A stretch of DNA of 64,000 bases from Acidobacteriaceae bacterium (GTDB lineage: Bacteria > Acidobacteriota > Terriglobia > Terriglobales > Acidobacteriaceae). The DNA lies in contig PLDC01000019.1 of NCBI GenBank assembly GCA_003134995.1, positions 530,517 through 594,516 of the forward strand. The letters are read 5' to 3'. A model generated the notes under the pieces. The model worked only from the letters and a program-made list of their open reading frames with translations, was not told the origin of the DNA and did not search any database. Position numbers and translations under genes: made by a program. Shown piece after piece: positions 48,005 to 57,184 of this stretch (its first letter is position 1; every line of letters begins with the position of its first letter).

Positions 48005-49366
48005 ATGTTTAAGAAAATCCTGATTGCGAATCGCGGTGAGATTGCGCTGCGCGTGATTTGCGCGTGCAAGGAGTTGGGCATCCGCACGGTTGCGATTTAC
48101 AGCGAAGCTGACCGCCATTCTCTGCCTGTGCGTTTCGCGGATGAAGCCATCTGCATCGGGCCTCCGCAACTGGCGTTGAGCTATCTGAATATTCCGGCGG
48201 TGATCAGTGCGGCGGAGATTGCTAACGTGGATGCGATTCATCCTGGCTATGGATTGCTTTCGGAGAACGCGAACTTTGCCGAGGTGTGCGACACCAGCGG
48301 TATCAAGTTCATTGGGCCGCGGCCGGAAGTGATGCGGCTGATGGGAGAAAAAGAAAAAGCGCGCTCGGCGATGAAGGCGGCGGGCGTGCCGATTCTGCCG
48401 GGGTCGGATGGAATTATTGCCACCGACGGCGAGGCCGTGGAGTGGGCGCGGCAGGTTGGCTTTCCGGTAATCATGAAGGCGTCGGCGGGCGGCGGCGGAC
48501 GCGGCATGCGCATTGTGCGCAACGAAGAAGAACTCCCGGGATTGTTCCGGGCGGCGCAGGCCGAGGCAGCGGGCGCGTTCGGCAATGGCGATCTGTATAT
48601 GGAGAAGTTTGTCGAGCATCCGCGGCATATTGAGTTTCAAGTGCTGGCCGATGAGCACGGCAATGTGGTGAGCCTGGGCGAGCGCGAGTGCTCGATCCAG
48701 CGGCGGCATCAGAAGTTGCTGGAGGAATCTCCTTCGACGCAGGTCACGCCGGAGTTGCGCGATCAGATTGGCGCGGTGCTTTGTAAGTCGCTGGCGAAGA
48801 TCGGCTACACCAATGCGGGGACGATTGAGTTCCTGATGGATCGCGACCGGCGCTTGCACTTCATCGAGATGAACACGCGCATTCAGGTGGAGCATCCCGT
48901 GACGGAGATGGTTACGGATGTGGATCTGGTGAAGAGCCAGATCATGATTGCCGCAGGCGCGCAGATGAAAGACGTATTGCATGGGCCGATTGAGCACCGC
49001 GGGCATGCGATCGAGTGCCGGATTAATGCGGAGCATCCCGAGAAATTTACGCCGTCGGCGGGAAAGATTACGGCGTTTAATCCGCCGGGAGGGACCGGAG
49101 TGCGCGTGGATACGGCGGCCTATGCCGAGGGCGTGATCCCTCCTTATTACGATTCGCTGATCGCCAAGCTGATTGTGCGCGGCAAGGACCGCGACGAGGC
49201 TTTATCTCGCATGACTCGGGCGCTGGAGATGTTTATTGTCGAGGGCATCTACACGACGATTCCGCTTCACCGGAAGATTCTGGCTGATCCGGATTTTCGG
49301 GCCGGGAATTTTGATACTGGGTTTATTGAGAGATTTCTGGCGAAGAATGGGAAGTCAGGTAAGTAG
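48005..49366 (+). CDS. accC: Biotin carboxylase subunit of acetyl-CoA carboxylase
   Basis: A 453-residue ATP-grasp enzyme that carboxylates biotin on Acc[36 protein letters not shown] is the N-terminal Rossmann part, [15 protein letters not shown] the ATP-binding glycine loop, and [24 protein letters not shown] holds the Mg-binding and catalytic residues. The C-terminal domain ends with [28 protein letters not shown]. The length is standard. It lies after accB, separated only by an AT-rich inverted repeat, so the two are probably one transcript. Confidence 0.97.
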   Translation: MFKKILIANRGEIALRVICACKELGIRTVAIYSEADRHSLPVRFADEAICIGPPQLALSYLNIPAVISAAEIANVDAIHPGYGLLSENANFAEVCDTSGIKFIGPRPEVMRLMGEKEKARSAMKAAGVPILPGSDGIIATDGEAVEWARQVGFPVIMKASAGGGGRGMRIVRNEEELPGLFRAAQAEAAGAFGNGDLYMEKFVEHPRHIEFQVLADEHGNVVSLGERECSIQRRHQKLLEESPSTQVTPELRDQIGAVLCKSLAKIGYTNAGTIEFLMDRDRRLHFIEMNTRIQVEHPVTEMVTDVDLVKSQIMIAAGAQMKDVLHGPIEHRGHAIECRINAEHPEKFTPSAGKITAFNPPGGTGVRVDTAAYAEGVIPPYYDSLIAKLIVRGKDRDEALSRMTRALEMFIVEGIYTTIPLHRKILADPDFRAGNFDTGFIERFLAKNGKSGK

Positions 49367-49420
49367 CGGCTTAGGCTCAAGTCGGCCCCAAGCGCTACAG
49401 ATCGCGAAGATTCTTCCGGC

Positions 49421-49918
49421 TCAAGCCACAGAGCGATCGGCCATTCCCAAGTAAGCTTTTGCCCCTTTTGTGTCGTCGACCGTGCGAGCTTTTTCGACGA
49501 ACGAATCGATGGCGGCGGCTTCTACGGGAATACGGAGGAATACAGACTGGCAATCGCAGTTCCCTCCGTCGCCTTCAGCTGTTAGCCTTACGTCCACGAC
49601 TGCGTGCCCGGCTGAATCGATACAACGAAAAGTCATCTCGATACCACCGCCCGCGGAATTCGGTTCGATTGCCCCAAGCTGGACTCGGCGCGAATCTTCA
49701 ATGCTTGATGGAAAGCCGCTCAGAGTCTGTGCAGCCTTCGACAAGTCGTCGTGAGCCAGATACATCTTGGCGGTACCGCAAAAAGACCCGTTCGAACACA
49801 TGACGCGTAACTCAATCGCATCTTGGTCGAACCAGATGACCTCAAATTCGATTCCCCGCATGCCGAAGGATTCTAGCGGAAAAGAGATAGACTGGATACC
49901 CGTGACGGTTGTTGGCAT
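49421..49918 (-). CDS. Hypothetical protein
   Basis: A 165-residue frame with beta-rich character: ISFPLESFGMRGIEFEVIWFDQDAIELRVMCSNGSFCGTAKMYLAHDDLSKAAQTLSGFPSS, IEMTFRCIDSAGHAVVDVRLTA and CDCQSVFLRIPVEAAAIDSFVEKARTV. It is cytoplasmic by appearance and has four Cys, two in CDC. I associate this pattern with small uncharacterised proteins of soil bacteria. The N-terminus may instead begin at the internal Met20 (49861). It is divergent from the following secreted protein gene, with overlapping start regions. Confidence 0.7.
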   Translation of the reverse strand: MPTTVTGIQSISFPLESFGMRGIEFEVIWFDQDAIELRVMCSNGSFCGTAKMYLAHDDLSKAAQTLSGFPSSIEDSRRVQLGAIEPNSAGGGIEMTFRCIDSAGHAVVDVRLTAEGDGGNCDCQSVFLRIPVEAAAIDSFVEKARTVDDTKGAKAYLGMADRSVA

Positions 49919-49947
49919 CCGAAAAATTGCAGCAAGAGCGAATTGTC

Positions 49948-50523
49948 ATGAACCTCGGCAAACTCAAAGTCGTGGCGCTGCTTACAGCGGCGATGGTAGT
50001 GACCATTTCGCTTCACGCGCAAACGGCTGACGGTCCTGCAAACCTCCCGCAGCGCGATGGTTCTCATGACTTTGACTTCCTCATTGGCGACTGGAAAGCG
50101 CATGTCCGCCGCCTTCCGGATCGCCTTAATAAATCCAATGCCTGGGTTGAGTACGACGGAATCTCGAATCACCATAAACTCCTCGACAGCAACGCGAACT
50201 TCGAAGAGTTCGACGTGACGAGCACCGATAAGAAACTTCGCATCAAAGCGCAGACGCTTCGTCTCTACAATCCAACTTCGCGGCAGTGGAGCATCTATTT
50301 GGTCGATCTCGATAATGGGACGCTTGACGTACCTCCTGTAGTCGGCGGTTTTACCGGGAATCGCGGGGAGTTTTTCCATCAGGAACAGCTCAAAGGCCGC
50401 ACCATTCTTGTGCGCTACGTCTGGCTCAATATTTCGCCCAAGTCTTCGCGCATGGAACAGTCTTACTCGCCCGACGGCGGCAAGACCTGGGAGGTCAATT
50501 GGATTTGCGAGCTTTCGCGATAA
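49948..50523 (+). CDS. Secreted DUF1579-like protein
   Basis: A 191-residue protein with a signal peptide (LKVVALLTAAMVVTISLHAQ). Mature region: GSHDFDFLIGDWKAHVRRL, AWVEYDGISNHHKLLDSNANFEEFDVTSTDKKLRIKAQTLRLYNPTSRQWSIYLVDLDNG and RTILVRYVWLNISPKSSRMEQSYSPDGGKTWEVNWICEL. DFxxGxW plus WSxYWxxxxxG-type motifs are characteristic of lipocalin-like DUF1579 proteins. ATG 49948 follows a purine-rich stretch; earlier frames lack a signal peptide. Ligand unknown. Confidence 0.8.
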   Translation: MNLGKLKVVALLTAAMVVTISLHAQTADGPANLPQRDGSHDFDFLIGDWKAHVRRLPDRLNKSNAWVEYDGISNHHKLLDSNANFEEFDVTSTDKKLRIKAQTLRLYNPTSRQWSIYLVDLDNGTLDVPPVVGGFTGNRGEFFHQEQLKGRTILVRYVWLNISPKSSRMEQSYSPDGGKTWEVNWICELSR

Positions 50524-50558
50524 GAGAATCGTGATAAGGGACTCAGATCGAATAACCC

Positions 50559-51173
50559 ATGATCGTTCTTTCCCGCCTGTATCCCATCCTCGATGCCGGT
50601 TGTTTCTCCGACACTTCCGGCTTGATTGCCGCGGCTGAGGAACTGGCTGCGGCTGGCGTGACTCTGATTCAATACCGGAACAAATCCGGCAATGCACGAG
50701 CAATGCTGGAGCAGGCGCGCGAACTGAAGAAGCAGCTTGGCGGTTCCATACGGCTCATCATGAACGACCGCGCTGATCTTTGCCTGATCGCGGAGTTTGA
50801 CGGTGTTCATGTTGGGCAAGAGGACCTGCTGCCGGAGTCGGTTCGAGGGATCATCGGGGCAGAGCGCTGGCTTGGGGTTTCGACGCATAATCCAGAGCAG
50901 CTTGCCGAGGCTGACAAAACTTCTGCCGACTATCTTGCCATCGGGCCTGTGTTTTCAACCTCGAGCAAGGACCGGCCTGACCCTGTCGTGGGTCTTGAAG
51001 GAGTGCGCCGGGCGCGGCCGTTGACTCGAAAACCTTTGGTGGCCATTGGCGGGATCACGCGCGCAAACGCGGCTTCGGTGATTGAGGCGGGCGCGGATTC
51101 CGTGGCGGTGATATCCGACTTGTTACGGGAGCCGCGAAAATCAGCAGAGGAATTTTTCCGCGTCTTGAGGTAA
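50559..51173 (+). CDS. thiE: Thiamine-phosphate synthase
   Basis: A 204-residue TIM-barrel enzyme that joins hydroxymethylpyrimidine pyrophosphate with the thiazole phosphate to give thiamine phosphate. Motifs include GVTLIQYRNKSGNARAMLEQARELKK (pyrophosphate-binding Gln and Arg), LIMNDRADLCLIAEFDGVHVGQEDLLPESVR, LGVSTHNPEQ, DYLAIGPVFSTSSKDRPDPVVGLEGV and VAIGGITRANAASVIEAGADSVAVIS. No other thiamine genes are adjacent. The start ATG 50559 is reasonable though its ribosome binding site is weak. Confidence 0.95.
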   Translation: MIVLSRLYPILDAGCFSDTSGLIAAAEELAAAGVTLIQYRNKSGNARAMLEQARELKKQLGGSIRLIMNDRADLCLIAEFDGVHVGQEDLLPESVRGIIGAERWLGVSTHNPEQLAEADKTSADYLAIGPVFSTSSKDRPDPVVGLEGVRRARPLTRKPLVAIGGITRANAASVIEAGADSVAVISDLLREPRKSAEEFFRVLR

Positions 51174-51213
51174 AGTCATGGGGCGATTGCAAGAGTGAGG
51201 TGTGCACCGTCCA

Positions 51214-51633
51214 ATGAATCCATCCGAACTTATTGACAAGCGAATCGCAGACCTGGCGGACTGGCGCGGAAAGATGCTCGCGAATATTCGCAAGGCTATT
51301 CATGATGCTGACCCCGAGATCATTGAAGAGTGGAAATGGATGGGCAGTCCGTGTTGGTCTCACGATGGATTAATCTGCGTGGCGAATGCTCACAAGGATA
51401 AGGTGAAAGTGACATTTGCTCAGGGTGCCAGCCTGCCGGATCCGGACAAGCTATTTAACAACGGCCTTGACGGCAATCGATGGCGCGCGATCGATCTCTA
51501 CGAGGGCGACAAAATCGATGCGCGTGCTTTGAAGAATATGATCCGTGCTGCGGCAGTTCACAATGGGGCTGGGCCGAAGAAGAAAAAGCTGGCAGATGCT
51601 CGCGGTAGTCAGAGTAAAGCGCGCAAGAAATAG
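51214..51633 (+). CDS. DUF1801-family protein
   Basis: A 139-residue protein beginning MNPSELIDKRIADLADWRGKMLANIRKAIHDADPEIIEEWKWMGSPCWSHDGLICVANAHKDKVKVTFAQGASLPDPDKLFNNGLDGNRWRAIDLYEGD, which matches the YdhG/YdeI-like DUF1801 fold (frataxin-like iron chaperone family), followed by a basic C-terminal tail KKKKLADARGSQSKARKK. The function of this branch is not established. A GTG at 51202 is an alternative start. It lies just before the amino acid permease gene. Confidence 0.88.
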   Translation: MNPSELIDKRIADLADWRGKMLANIRKAIHDADPEIIEEWKWMGSPCWSHDGLICVANAHKDKVKVTFAQGASLPDPDKLFNNGLDGNRWRAIDLYEGDKIDARALKNMIRAAAVHNGAGPKKKKLADARGSQSKARKK

Positions 51634-51689
51634 CAAACGCGTTTGGCGCGTTGGAAGTCTAACGTCAGATTTGCGCAATCGGAGGAATC

Positions 51690-53246
51690 CTGAGTACACC
51701 GACAACCGCCGCGGGCAGCGACTGGGAAACGCATAGCCATCAGGACAGTGAACTGGTCAAGGGCCTGGGCCTGACCAGCGCCACGATGCTGGTCATGGGG
51801 TCGATGATCGGCTCGGGCATCTTTATTGTTTCGGCGGAGATTGCCCGCGAGGTGGATTCTCCGGCACTGCTGATTGGCGCGTGGGCAGTGGCGGGGTTCA
51901 TGACGATCGTCGCCGCGCTGAGCTATGGCGAGTTGGCGGCGATGATGCCGCGGGCCGGGGGGCAGTATGTTTATCTGCGCGAAGCGCTCGGGCCGTTGTG
52001 GGGTTTTCTCTACGGCTGGACGCTGTTTCTGGTGATTCAGACCGGGACGATTGCGGCCGTAGGCGTGGCGTTCGGCAAGTTCCTCGGAGTTTTCTTTCCT
52101 GCGATTTCTTCCACCACTTGGATTCTGCATCTCTGGAAGGTTCCACCGATTCGCCTCGGGCCTATGGTTCTGGGCAATATGGATGTAGGAATCAATACAC
52201 AGAATCTGGTCGCGATCCTGCTCGTAGTTTTTCTTTCTGTTGTAAATATCTTCGGAGTGAAAACCGGAGCGCTGATTCAGAATGTATTTACCGCAGCCAA
52301 AGTATCGGCGCTGCTGGGTTTGGCGTTGTTCGGTATTGCCATGGGGAGGAATGCGCGGGCGCTGGCCACTAACTTTAGCGGACATTTTTGGCGGAATGCC
52401 GGGTTGGGGGCGCAGCACGATATAGGCGGCGGAGTATTCGTGGGCACGCTCACCGTGCTGGCGGTCGCGCAGGTGGGCTCGCTGTTTTCCGCCGACGCCT
52501 GGAACAATGTTACTTTTACCGCGGGAGAAGTCAAAAATCCAAGCCGAAATTTGCCGTTGTCGCTGGCGCTGGGAACGGGCGTGGTGATCGCGCTCTACAT
52601 TGCTTGCAACTTTATTTACCTGATGGTGCTGCCGCTCGACGGAGCAGCGAATGCAGCAACGATTCTCGAACGCGGAATCAAGTATGCAGCCGAAGACCGA
52701 GTGGGCACGGCAGTGATGACGCAGATGTTCGGTGCCGCAGGCGGCCTGCTTATGGCTGGGGCCATTCTGATTTCCGCGTTTGGCTGTGCCAACGGGCTGA
52801 TTCTTTCCGGCGCTCGCGTTTATTACGCCATGGCGAAAGACGGCTTATTCTTCCGCGGCGTTTCCAAGCTGCATCCTGCGTACAAGACGCCGGCGGTTTC
52901 GCTGATGGTACAGATGGTCTGGGCGTGCCTGCTGTGCGTTTCGGGCAGCTACGGGCAGCTTCTCGATTACATTATTTTTGCCGTACTGGTCTTTTATATT
53001 CTGACGATTGTAGGGTTGTTCGTGTTGAGGCGGACGCGCCCGGACGCTCCGCGTCCCTATCGCGCGGTGGGTTATCCGGTGCTGCCGGCAATTTATATTG
53101 TGATGGCTTTATTCATTGATGTCGTACTATTGCGCTACAAACCGCAGTACACGTGGCCGGGGCTGATTGTGGTACTACTGGGCATCCCGGTATATTACGC
53201 GTGGTCGAAGAGCGCGGGCACAAAGCGTGCGTCCGCACAGGGCTAA
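51690..53246 (+). CDS. APC-family amino acid permease, probable CTG start
   Basis: A permease with twelve helices of the amino acid-polyamine-organocation superfamily. From CTG 51690 the protein has 518 residues and reads STPTTAAGSDWETHSHQDSELVKGLGLTSATMLVMGSMIGSGIFIVSAE. The first ATG at 51786 lies inside helix 1 and would drop the conserved LVKGLGLTSAT segment. Upstream to an in-frame TAA at 51660 no ATG, GTG or TTG exists, and GGAGG (51681-51685) stands four bases before the CTG. Substrate cannot be assigned. A second permease follows within 16 bases. Confidence 0.85.
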   Translation: MSTPTTAAGSDWETHSHQDSELVKGLGLTSATMLVMGSMIGSGIFIVSAEIAREVDSPALLIGAWAVAGFMTIVAALSYGELAAMMPRAGGQYVYLREALGPLWGFLYGWTLFLVIQTGTIAAVGVAFGKFLGVFFPAISSTTWILHLWKVPPIRLGPMVLGNMDVGINTQNLVAILLVVFLSVVNIFGVKTGALIQNVFTAAKVSALLGLALFGIAMGRNARALATNFSGHFWRNAGLGAQHDIGGGVFVGTLTVLAVAQVGSLFSADAWNNVTFTAGEVKNPSRNLPLSLALGTGVVIALYIACNFIYLMVLPLDGAANAATILERGIKYAAEDRVGTAVMTQMFGAAGGLLMAGAILISAFGCANGLILSGARVYYAMAKDGLFFRGVSKLHPAYKTPAVSLMVQMVWACLLCVSGSYGQLLDYIIFAVLVFYILTIVGLFVLRRTRPDAPRPYRAVGYPVLPAIYIVMALFIDVVLLRYKPQYTWPGLIVVLLGIPVYYAWSKSAGTKRASAQG

Positions 53247-53261
53247 GGAGAAACGCGACGA

Positions 53262-54857
53262 ATGGCAAAACTGTTCGCAACCAAACCGCTGAACCTGCTT
53301 ATGGAAGAAGCCCGCGAGACGGGCGAACACAGCCTCAAGCGCACGCTGGGCGTCTTTCAACTCACCGCGTTGGGCGTGGGCGCCATCATTGGGGCCGGCA
53401 TTTTTGTGATGGTCGGCTTGGGAGCGCATTATGCGGGTCCGGGGCTCTCGCTGTCGTTTGTTCTCTCCGGCTTGGGTTGCGCATTTGCCGGACTCTGCTA
53501 TGCCGAGTTCGCGGCCATGATTCCGCTGGCCGGCAGCGCCTATACCTATGCCTACGCTACGCTGGGTGAATTGCTGGCCTGGATTATCGGCTGGGATCTG
53601 ACGCTCGAATACGCCATGGGCGCGAGCACGGTGTCTTCTGGATGGTCGAATCACTTCATCGAACTGCTGAATATTTTTCACATCAAAATGCCGTTGTGGC
53701 TGGCCTACGATTACTGGACGGGATTGAAGACGGCGGAAAATCTGGTTGCCCGGCAGATGGTGCAGGCTGCGGATCCCTCGCTGGGGGCAACCACGCAAGC
53801 GTTCCTCGATAAGGTGAGCGCGATCCTCAGCGCGCAATCGCCAGAACTGTTGCAGCGGGCGCACGAACTTCTGGGAGCGCCGCACCTGTTTGGATCGGAG
53901 ATCGGTTTCAACCTCCCGGCTTTCCTCATCGCGCTGGTAATTACGGCGATTCTGGTGGTCGGCATCAAGGAGAGCGCGCGGTTTAACGCGACGATCGTTG
54001 TGATCAAAGTGTCGGTCGTGCTCTTCGTGATCGGGCTGGGCTCGCACTACATCAGCCGCGCCAACTGGGGGATGGACTGGCACGCCTACGCGCCGCACGG
54101 CATGAGCGGAATCTGGCAGGGCGCAGCCTATATATTCTTTGCCTACATTGGCTTCGACGCGGTTTCAACCACTGCGCAAGAGGCGAAGAATCCTCAGCGC
54201 GACTTGCCGATTGGCATGATCGCCTCGCTGGCAATCTGTACGGTCTTGTACATCGCCGTGGCCGGCGTGCTGACCGGCATGGTGCATTGGCAACAGGTCA
54301 ACATCGAGGCGCCGGTTGCAGTTGCGTTTCTGGACCGGGGCCTACCTGTGGCCGCGAACATCATTACGCTGGGGGCCCTGGCTGGGCTGACCAGCGTGAT
54401 GCTGGTGATGTTACTGGGGCAAACGCGAGTGCTTTATTCGATGGCGAATGACGGCCTGTTGCCGAAGAAGTTCTTCGCCGCGATCCACCCGAAGTTCCGC
54501 ACTCCGTGGAAGAATACGATTCTGGTGGGCCTGCTGGCGGCGGTGGTGGGCAGCGTGACGCCGATTGACGAAATCGGGAAGATGGTGAACATCGGCACGC
54601 TGCTGGCTTTTGTGATTGTGTCGCTTTCGGTGATGGTGCTGCGCTATACCAATCCCAACCAGCCGCGGCCATTTCGTACTCCGTGGGTTCCGCTGATTCC
54701 AATTCTGGGCGTTCTGGCGAACGGATATATGATGCTGAACCTGGGCATGTGGAACTGGATCCGGCTTGTGGGCTGGCTTGCAATCGGATTGATCGTTTAC
54801 TTCACTTATGGCGTGAAGCACAGCCGGGTGCAGGCGCTGAAGGGCAGTGGTCAGTAA
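53262..54857 (+). CDS. APC-family amino acid permease, CAT-like
   Basis: A 531-residue cationic amino acid transporter-like permease. It opens with TKPLNLLMEEARETGEHSLKRTLGVFQLTALGVGAIIGAGIFVMVGLGAHYAGPG, and later IFFAYIGFDAVSTTAQEAKNPQRDLPIGMIASL and RVLYSMANDGLLPKKFFAAIHPKFRTP, the hallmark of the YfnA/CAT group. An insertion at about 170-215 enlarges the loop before helix 5. GGAG precedes ATG 53262, and it is evidently co-transcribed with the preceding permease. A terminator lies after it. Confidence 0.93.
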   Translation: MAKLFATKPLNLLMEEARETGEHSLKRTLGVFQLTALGVGAIIGAGIFVMVGLGAHYAGPGLSLSFVLSGLGCAFAGLCYAEFAAMIPLAGSAYTYAYATLGELLAWIIGWDLTLEYAMGASTVSSGWSNHFIELLNIFHIKMPLWLAYDYWTGLKTAENLVARQMVQAADPSLGATTQAFLDKVSAILSAQSPELLQRAHELLGAPHLFGSEIGFNLPAFLIALVITAILVVGIKESARFNATIVVIKVSVVLFVIGLGSHYISRANWGMDWHAYAPHGMSGIWQGAAYIFFAYIGFDAVSTTAQEAKNPQRDLPIGMIASLAICTVLYIAVAGVLTGMVHWQQVNIEAPVAVAFLDRGLPVAANIITLGALAGLTSVMLVMLLGQTRVLYSMANDGLLPKKFFAAIHPKFRTPWKNTILVGLLAAVVGSVTPIDEIGKMVNIGTLLAFVIVSLSVMVLRYTNPNQPRPFRTPWVPLIPILGVLANGYMMLNLGMWNWIRLVGWLAIGLIVYFTYGVKHSRVQALKGSGQ

Positions 54858-54880
54858 TCAGTGGCTAGTGGTCAGTGAGT
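54843..54880. repeat. Short-word array agtggtcagt
   Basis: The word gtggtcagtaatcagtggct repeats through the end of the permease gene and just beyond, overlapping its last five codons. The same vocabulary appears, partly inverted, at 61378-61462. Confidence 0.5.
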
Positions 54881-54885
54881 TCGAG

Positions 54886-54916
54886 GGCTCTCCGCACGGC
54901 GCGGAGGGCCTTTTTG
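54886..54916 (+). terminator. Intrinsic terminator of the permease pair
   Basis: A 10-bp stem GGCTCTCCGC / GCGGAGGGCC with loop ACGGC and a following TTTTTGTT lies 29 bases after the permease stop codon. Confidence 0.9.
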
Positions 54917-54924
54917 TTCTAAGA

Positions 54925-55014
54925 TCGGTCGTTGGTCGTTGGTCGTTGGCCCTTGGCCAAAACCTAGGCGCAGTGGTTCGCGGCCAGCGACGCTCCGCCA
55001 ACGGCCAACGACAG
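54925..55014. repeat. Inverted short-word arrays ggtcgttggtcgtt
   Basis: cggtcgttggtcgttggtcg (54926-54945 region) is answered by cgccaacggccaacgacag (54996-55014) just before ATG 55019. The same word in forward complement (acgaacgatcaacgacgaac) precedes the DppB-type gene at 10480-10502. Confidence 0.55.
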
Positions 55015-55018
55015 TCCT

Positions 55019-56584
55019 ATGAAGATCGTTTCCGCAGACGAGATGCGAGCTATCGATCGCGCTACTGCCGAGCGCCTCGGCGTGCCTTCGCTCATGTTGA
55101 TGGAGGACGCTGGCACGGCTGTGGCGGATTACGTGCGCACGCACCATTCTGCGGCTGAGCGCATCGTGGTTTTTTGCGGTAAAGGAAATAATGGCGGCGA
55201 TGGCTTTGTGGCGGCGCGGCGACTGCATGAGCACGGCAAGAAAGTTGAGGTGATCTTGCTCGCGAACCCTGACGGCTTGCGGGGAGATGCGGTGGCGATG
55301 TTTGGCAAGCTACCGGGCGAGGCCATCGCGGTGCATTCCAGCGAAGAGTTGAACGGTGAGCGAGTCCGATCTTTGCTGGCGGCTGCGGATTTGTATCTGG
55401 ATGCGGTGCTGGGCACGGGGTTCAAGCCTCCCGTGAGCGGACTGTACGCCGATGCGATTGCGATCATGAACGCGAGCCGGGTTCCAGTTGTTGCCGTCGA
55501 TATTCCTTCCGGCGCCGATGCGGATGCCATGGGTGCGCAAGCGGGAACGATTGCCCGAGCTGACGCCATTGTTACTTTCACTGCGCCGCGGCCGGCGCAC
55601 GTTTTCTGCTTGTTGACTACTGGGCCAACCCTTGTGGCCGAGATCGGTTCGCCGGAGGAGGCGATTGTTTCGGCTTTGCACCTGAATGTGATTACCGCGC
55701 GCGATGTTGCGCCACTAATCGGGCCGCGCCCTGCTGAATCGAACAAAGGCAGCTATGGTCATGTGCTGTTGGTCGGAGGGTCGTTTGGGAAGGCCGGATC
55801 GGTGGCGATTGCAGGCATGGCTGCTCTGCGCGCGGGCGCAGGGCTTTCGACCGTGGCGACACCGAAGTCCGTGTTGGACACTGTGGCGGGATTTCATCCG
55901 GAGTTGATGACTGAGCCTTTGGCTGAGACCGAGGCGGGCACGATTTCGTCGAGCGCACTCAGTCGAATCGACGAGTTGGCGAAAGGGATGAGTGTGATCG
56001 CGATTGGGCCGGGGATTTCGCGGGATCCGCAGACTGCGGAGTTGGTGCGGACGGCGGTTACAAAACTTCAACTTCCCATGGTCGTAGATGCCGATGGGTT
56101 GAATGCGTTTGAGGGCCGCACGGATGGGTTGAATGGCAAAGGTCGGACGATGGTGATTACTCCGCACCCGGGCGAGATGGCACGCCTTGTGGGATGCACG
56201 ATTGCCGATGTGCAGAAAGATCGGTTACGAGTAGCGCGGAAGTTCGCGCGCGAGCATGAATTTATCGTTGTGCTGAAAGGGCATCGCACGCTGGTGGTGC
56301 AGCCCGATGGCGAGGCCTGGGTCAACACGACGGGCAATGCTGGCATGGCTACCGGTGGCACGGGAGACATTCTGACGGGGATGGTCGGGGGAATGATTGC
56401 GCAGAATCCGAAGCAGGCTTTTCTGGCGGTGCTTGCGGCGGTGCATCTACATGGGTTTGCCGGCGATGTGATGCGCGAGAGCGTGGGCGAGCATTCGCTG
56501 GTCGCGACCGATTTGCTGAAGGGACTGCCTGAAGCGTTTCGGCGCACACGAGAGATGGCGGAGGAGAAACCTGTGCGTTGGTGA
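55019..56584 (+). CDS. nnr: Bifunctional NAD(P)H-hydrate epimerase / ADP-dependent dehydratase
   Basis: A 521-residue repair enzyme for damaged nicotinamide cofactors. Residues 1-215 form the epimerase (YjeF_N) domain with VVFCGKGNNGGDGFVAARRLHEHG and VVAVDIPSGADAD; residues about 235-510 form the ribokinase-like dehydratase domain with GHVLLVGGSFGKAGSVAIAGMAALRAGAGL, VVDADGLNAF, TPHPGEMARL and the GTGD loop in TGGTGDILTGMVGG. The two act in sequence on R/S-NAD(P)HX. It is upstream of tsaE, a frequent neighbour of this gene, with one PilZ-like gene between. Confidence 0.96.
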   Translation: MKIVSADEMRAIDRATAERLGVPSLMLMEDAGTAVADYVRTHHSAAERIVVFCGKGNNGGDGFVAARRLHEHGKKVEVILLANPDGLRGDAVAMFGKLPGEAIAVHSSEELNGERVRSLLAAADLYLDAVLGTGFKPPVSGLYADAIAIMNASRVPVVAVDIPSGADADAMGAQAGTIARADAIVTFTAPRPAHVFCLLTTGPTLVAEIGSPEEAIVSALHLNVITARDVAPLIGPRPAESNKGSYGHVLLVGGSFGKAGSVAIAGMAALRAGAGLSTVATPKSVLDTVAGFHPELMTEPLAETEAGTISSSALSRIDELAKGMSVIAIGPGISRDPQTAELVRTAVTKLQLPMVVDADGLNAFEGRTDGLNGKGRTMVITPHPGEMARLVGCTIADVQKDRLRVARKFAREHEFIVVLKGHRTLVVQPDGEAWVNTTGNAGMATGGTGDILTGMVGGMIAQNPKQAFLAVLAAVHLHGFAGDVMRESVGEHSLVATDLLKGLPEAFRRTREMAEEKPVRW

Positions 56585-56762
56585 GAGTGCGAACCCAGGA
56601 GTCCACGTTCTTTCCGGCCATTTGTGAGTTGGTATCCCTTCGCGATGTGCTTGACGATGCGGCAGTTGGATCGCTGAAAAGCCTTGTCCAGCGCGGGAAT
56701 CCGGCCATCTGCTTCCGTAACCTGTTACCTGTTGGCCGTCGATGCGATAGTGCGTACAGCTT

Positions 56763-57158
56763 ATGACTCACTTCCCCCAAGCGCACCCTTCGCGGCGCGC
56801 GGCCCGGGTCCAGCTAGGTGCGTCTGTCCTGGCTGCGATTCGTTTAGAAGATGGCCGGCGCACAAAAGCTAAACTTCAAAGCATTTCAACGACTGGCGGG
56901 CTGTTGCGACTACAACATTCGCTGGGCCACGGTTCTTTCGTCGAGTTGGCGTTTCAAACGCACTCGGGACCAGTGCACGGCATGGCGGAAATCCTGACTC
57001 CTTTGCGCAAAACGACGGATGGCGTGCTGCAGCCGTTTCGTTTTGTCGCGCTTGAGGACGACGACCACCGCCGCTTGCGGACCTCGCTGGATCACGTTGC
57101 GGATCGGAACCTGCTGGGACTCAAGACAGTCGCCTTCAGCGTGCCGGGGACGATTTAG
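56763..57158 (+). CDS. PilZ-domain-like protein
   Basis: A 131-residue protein starting MTHFPQAHPSRRAARVQLGASVLAAIRLEDGRRTKAKLQSISTTGGLLRLQHSLGHGSFVELAF. The RRAAR at residues 11-15 and SISTTGGLL correspond to the RxxxR and D/NxSxxG motifs by which PilZ domains bind cyclic-di-GMP, the second being slightly altered. The C-terminal half continues the beta-barrel (RFVALEDDDHRRLRTSLDHV) with a short tail. It sits between the nnr and tsaE genes, 178 bases after the former, an interval with no other gene. Binding to cyclic-di-GMP is inferred. Confidence 0.78.
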   Translation: MTHFPQAHPSRRAARVQLGASVLAAIRLEDGRRTKAKLQSISTTGGLLRLQHSLGHGSFVELAFQTHSGPVHGMAEILTPLRKTTDGVLQPFRFVALEDDDHRRLRTSLDHVADRNLLGLKTVAFSVPGTI

Positions 57159-57184
57159 TCCGCTCTCGCTATACTGGTCGTGGT

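Noticed and set aside
47978..49036. 352-residue minus-strand ORF
   Set aside because: It is antisense to accC, whose motifs are unambiguous.
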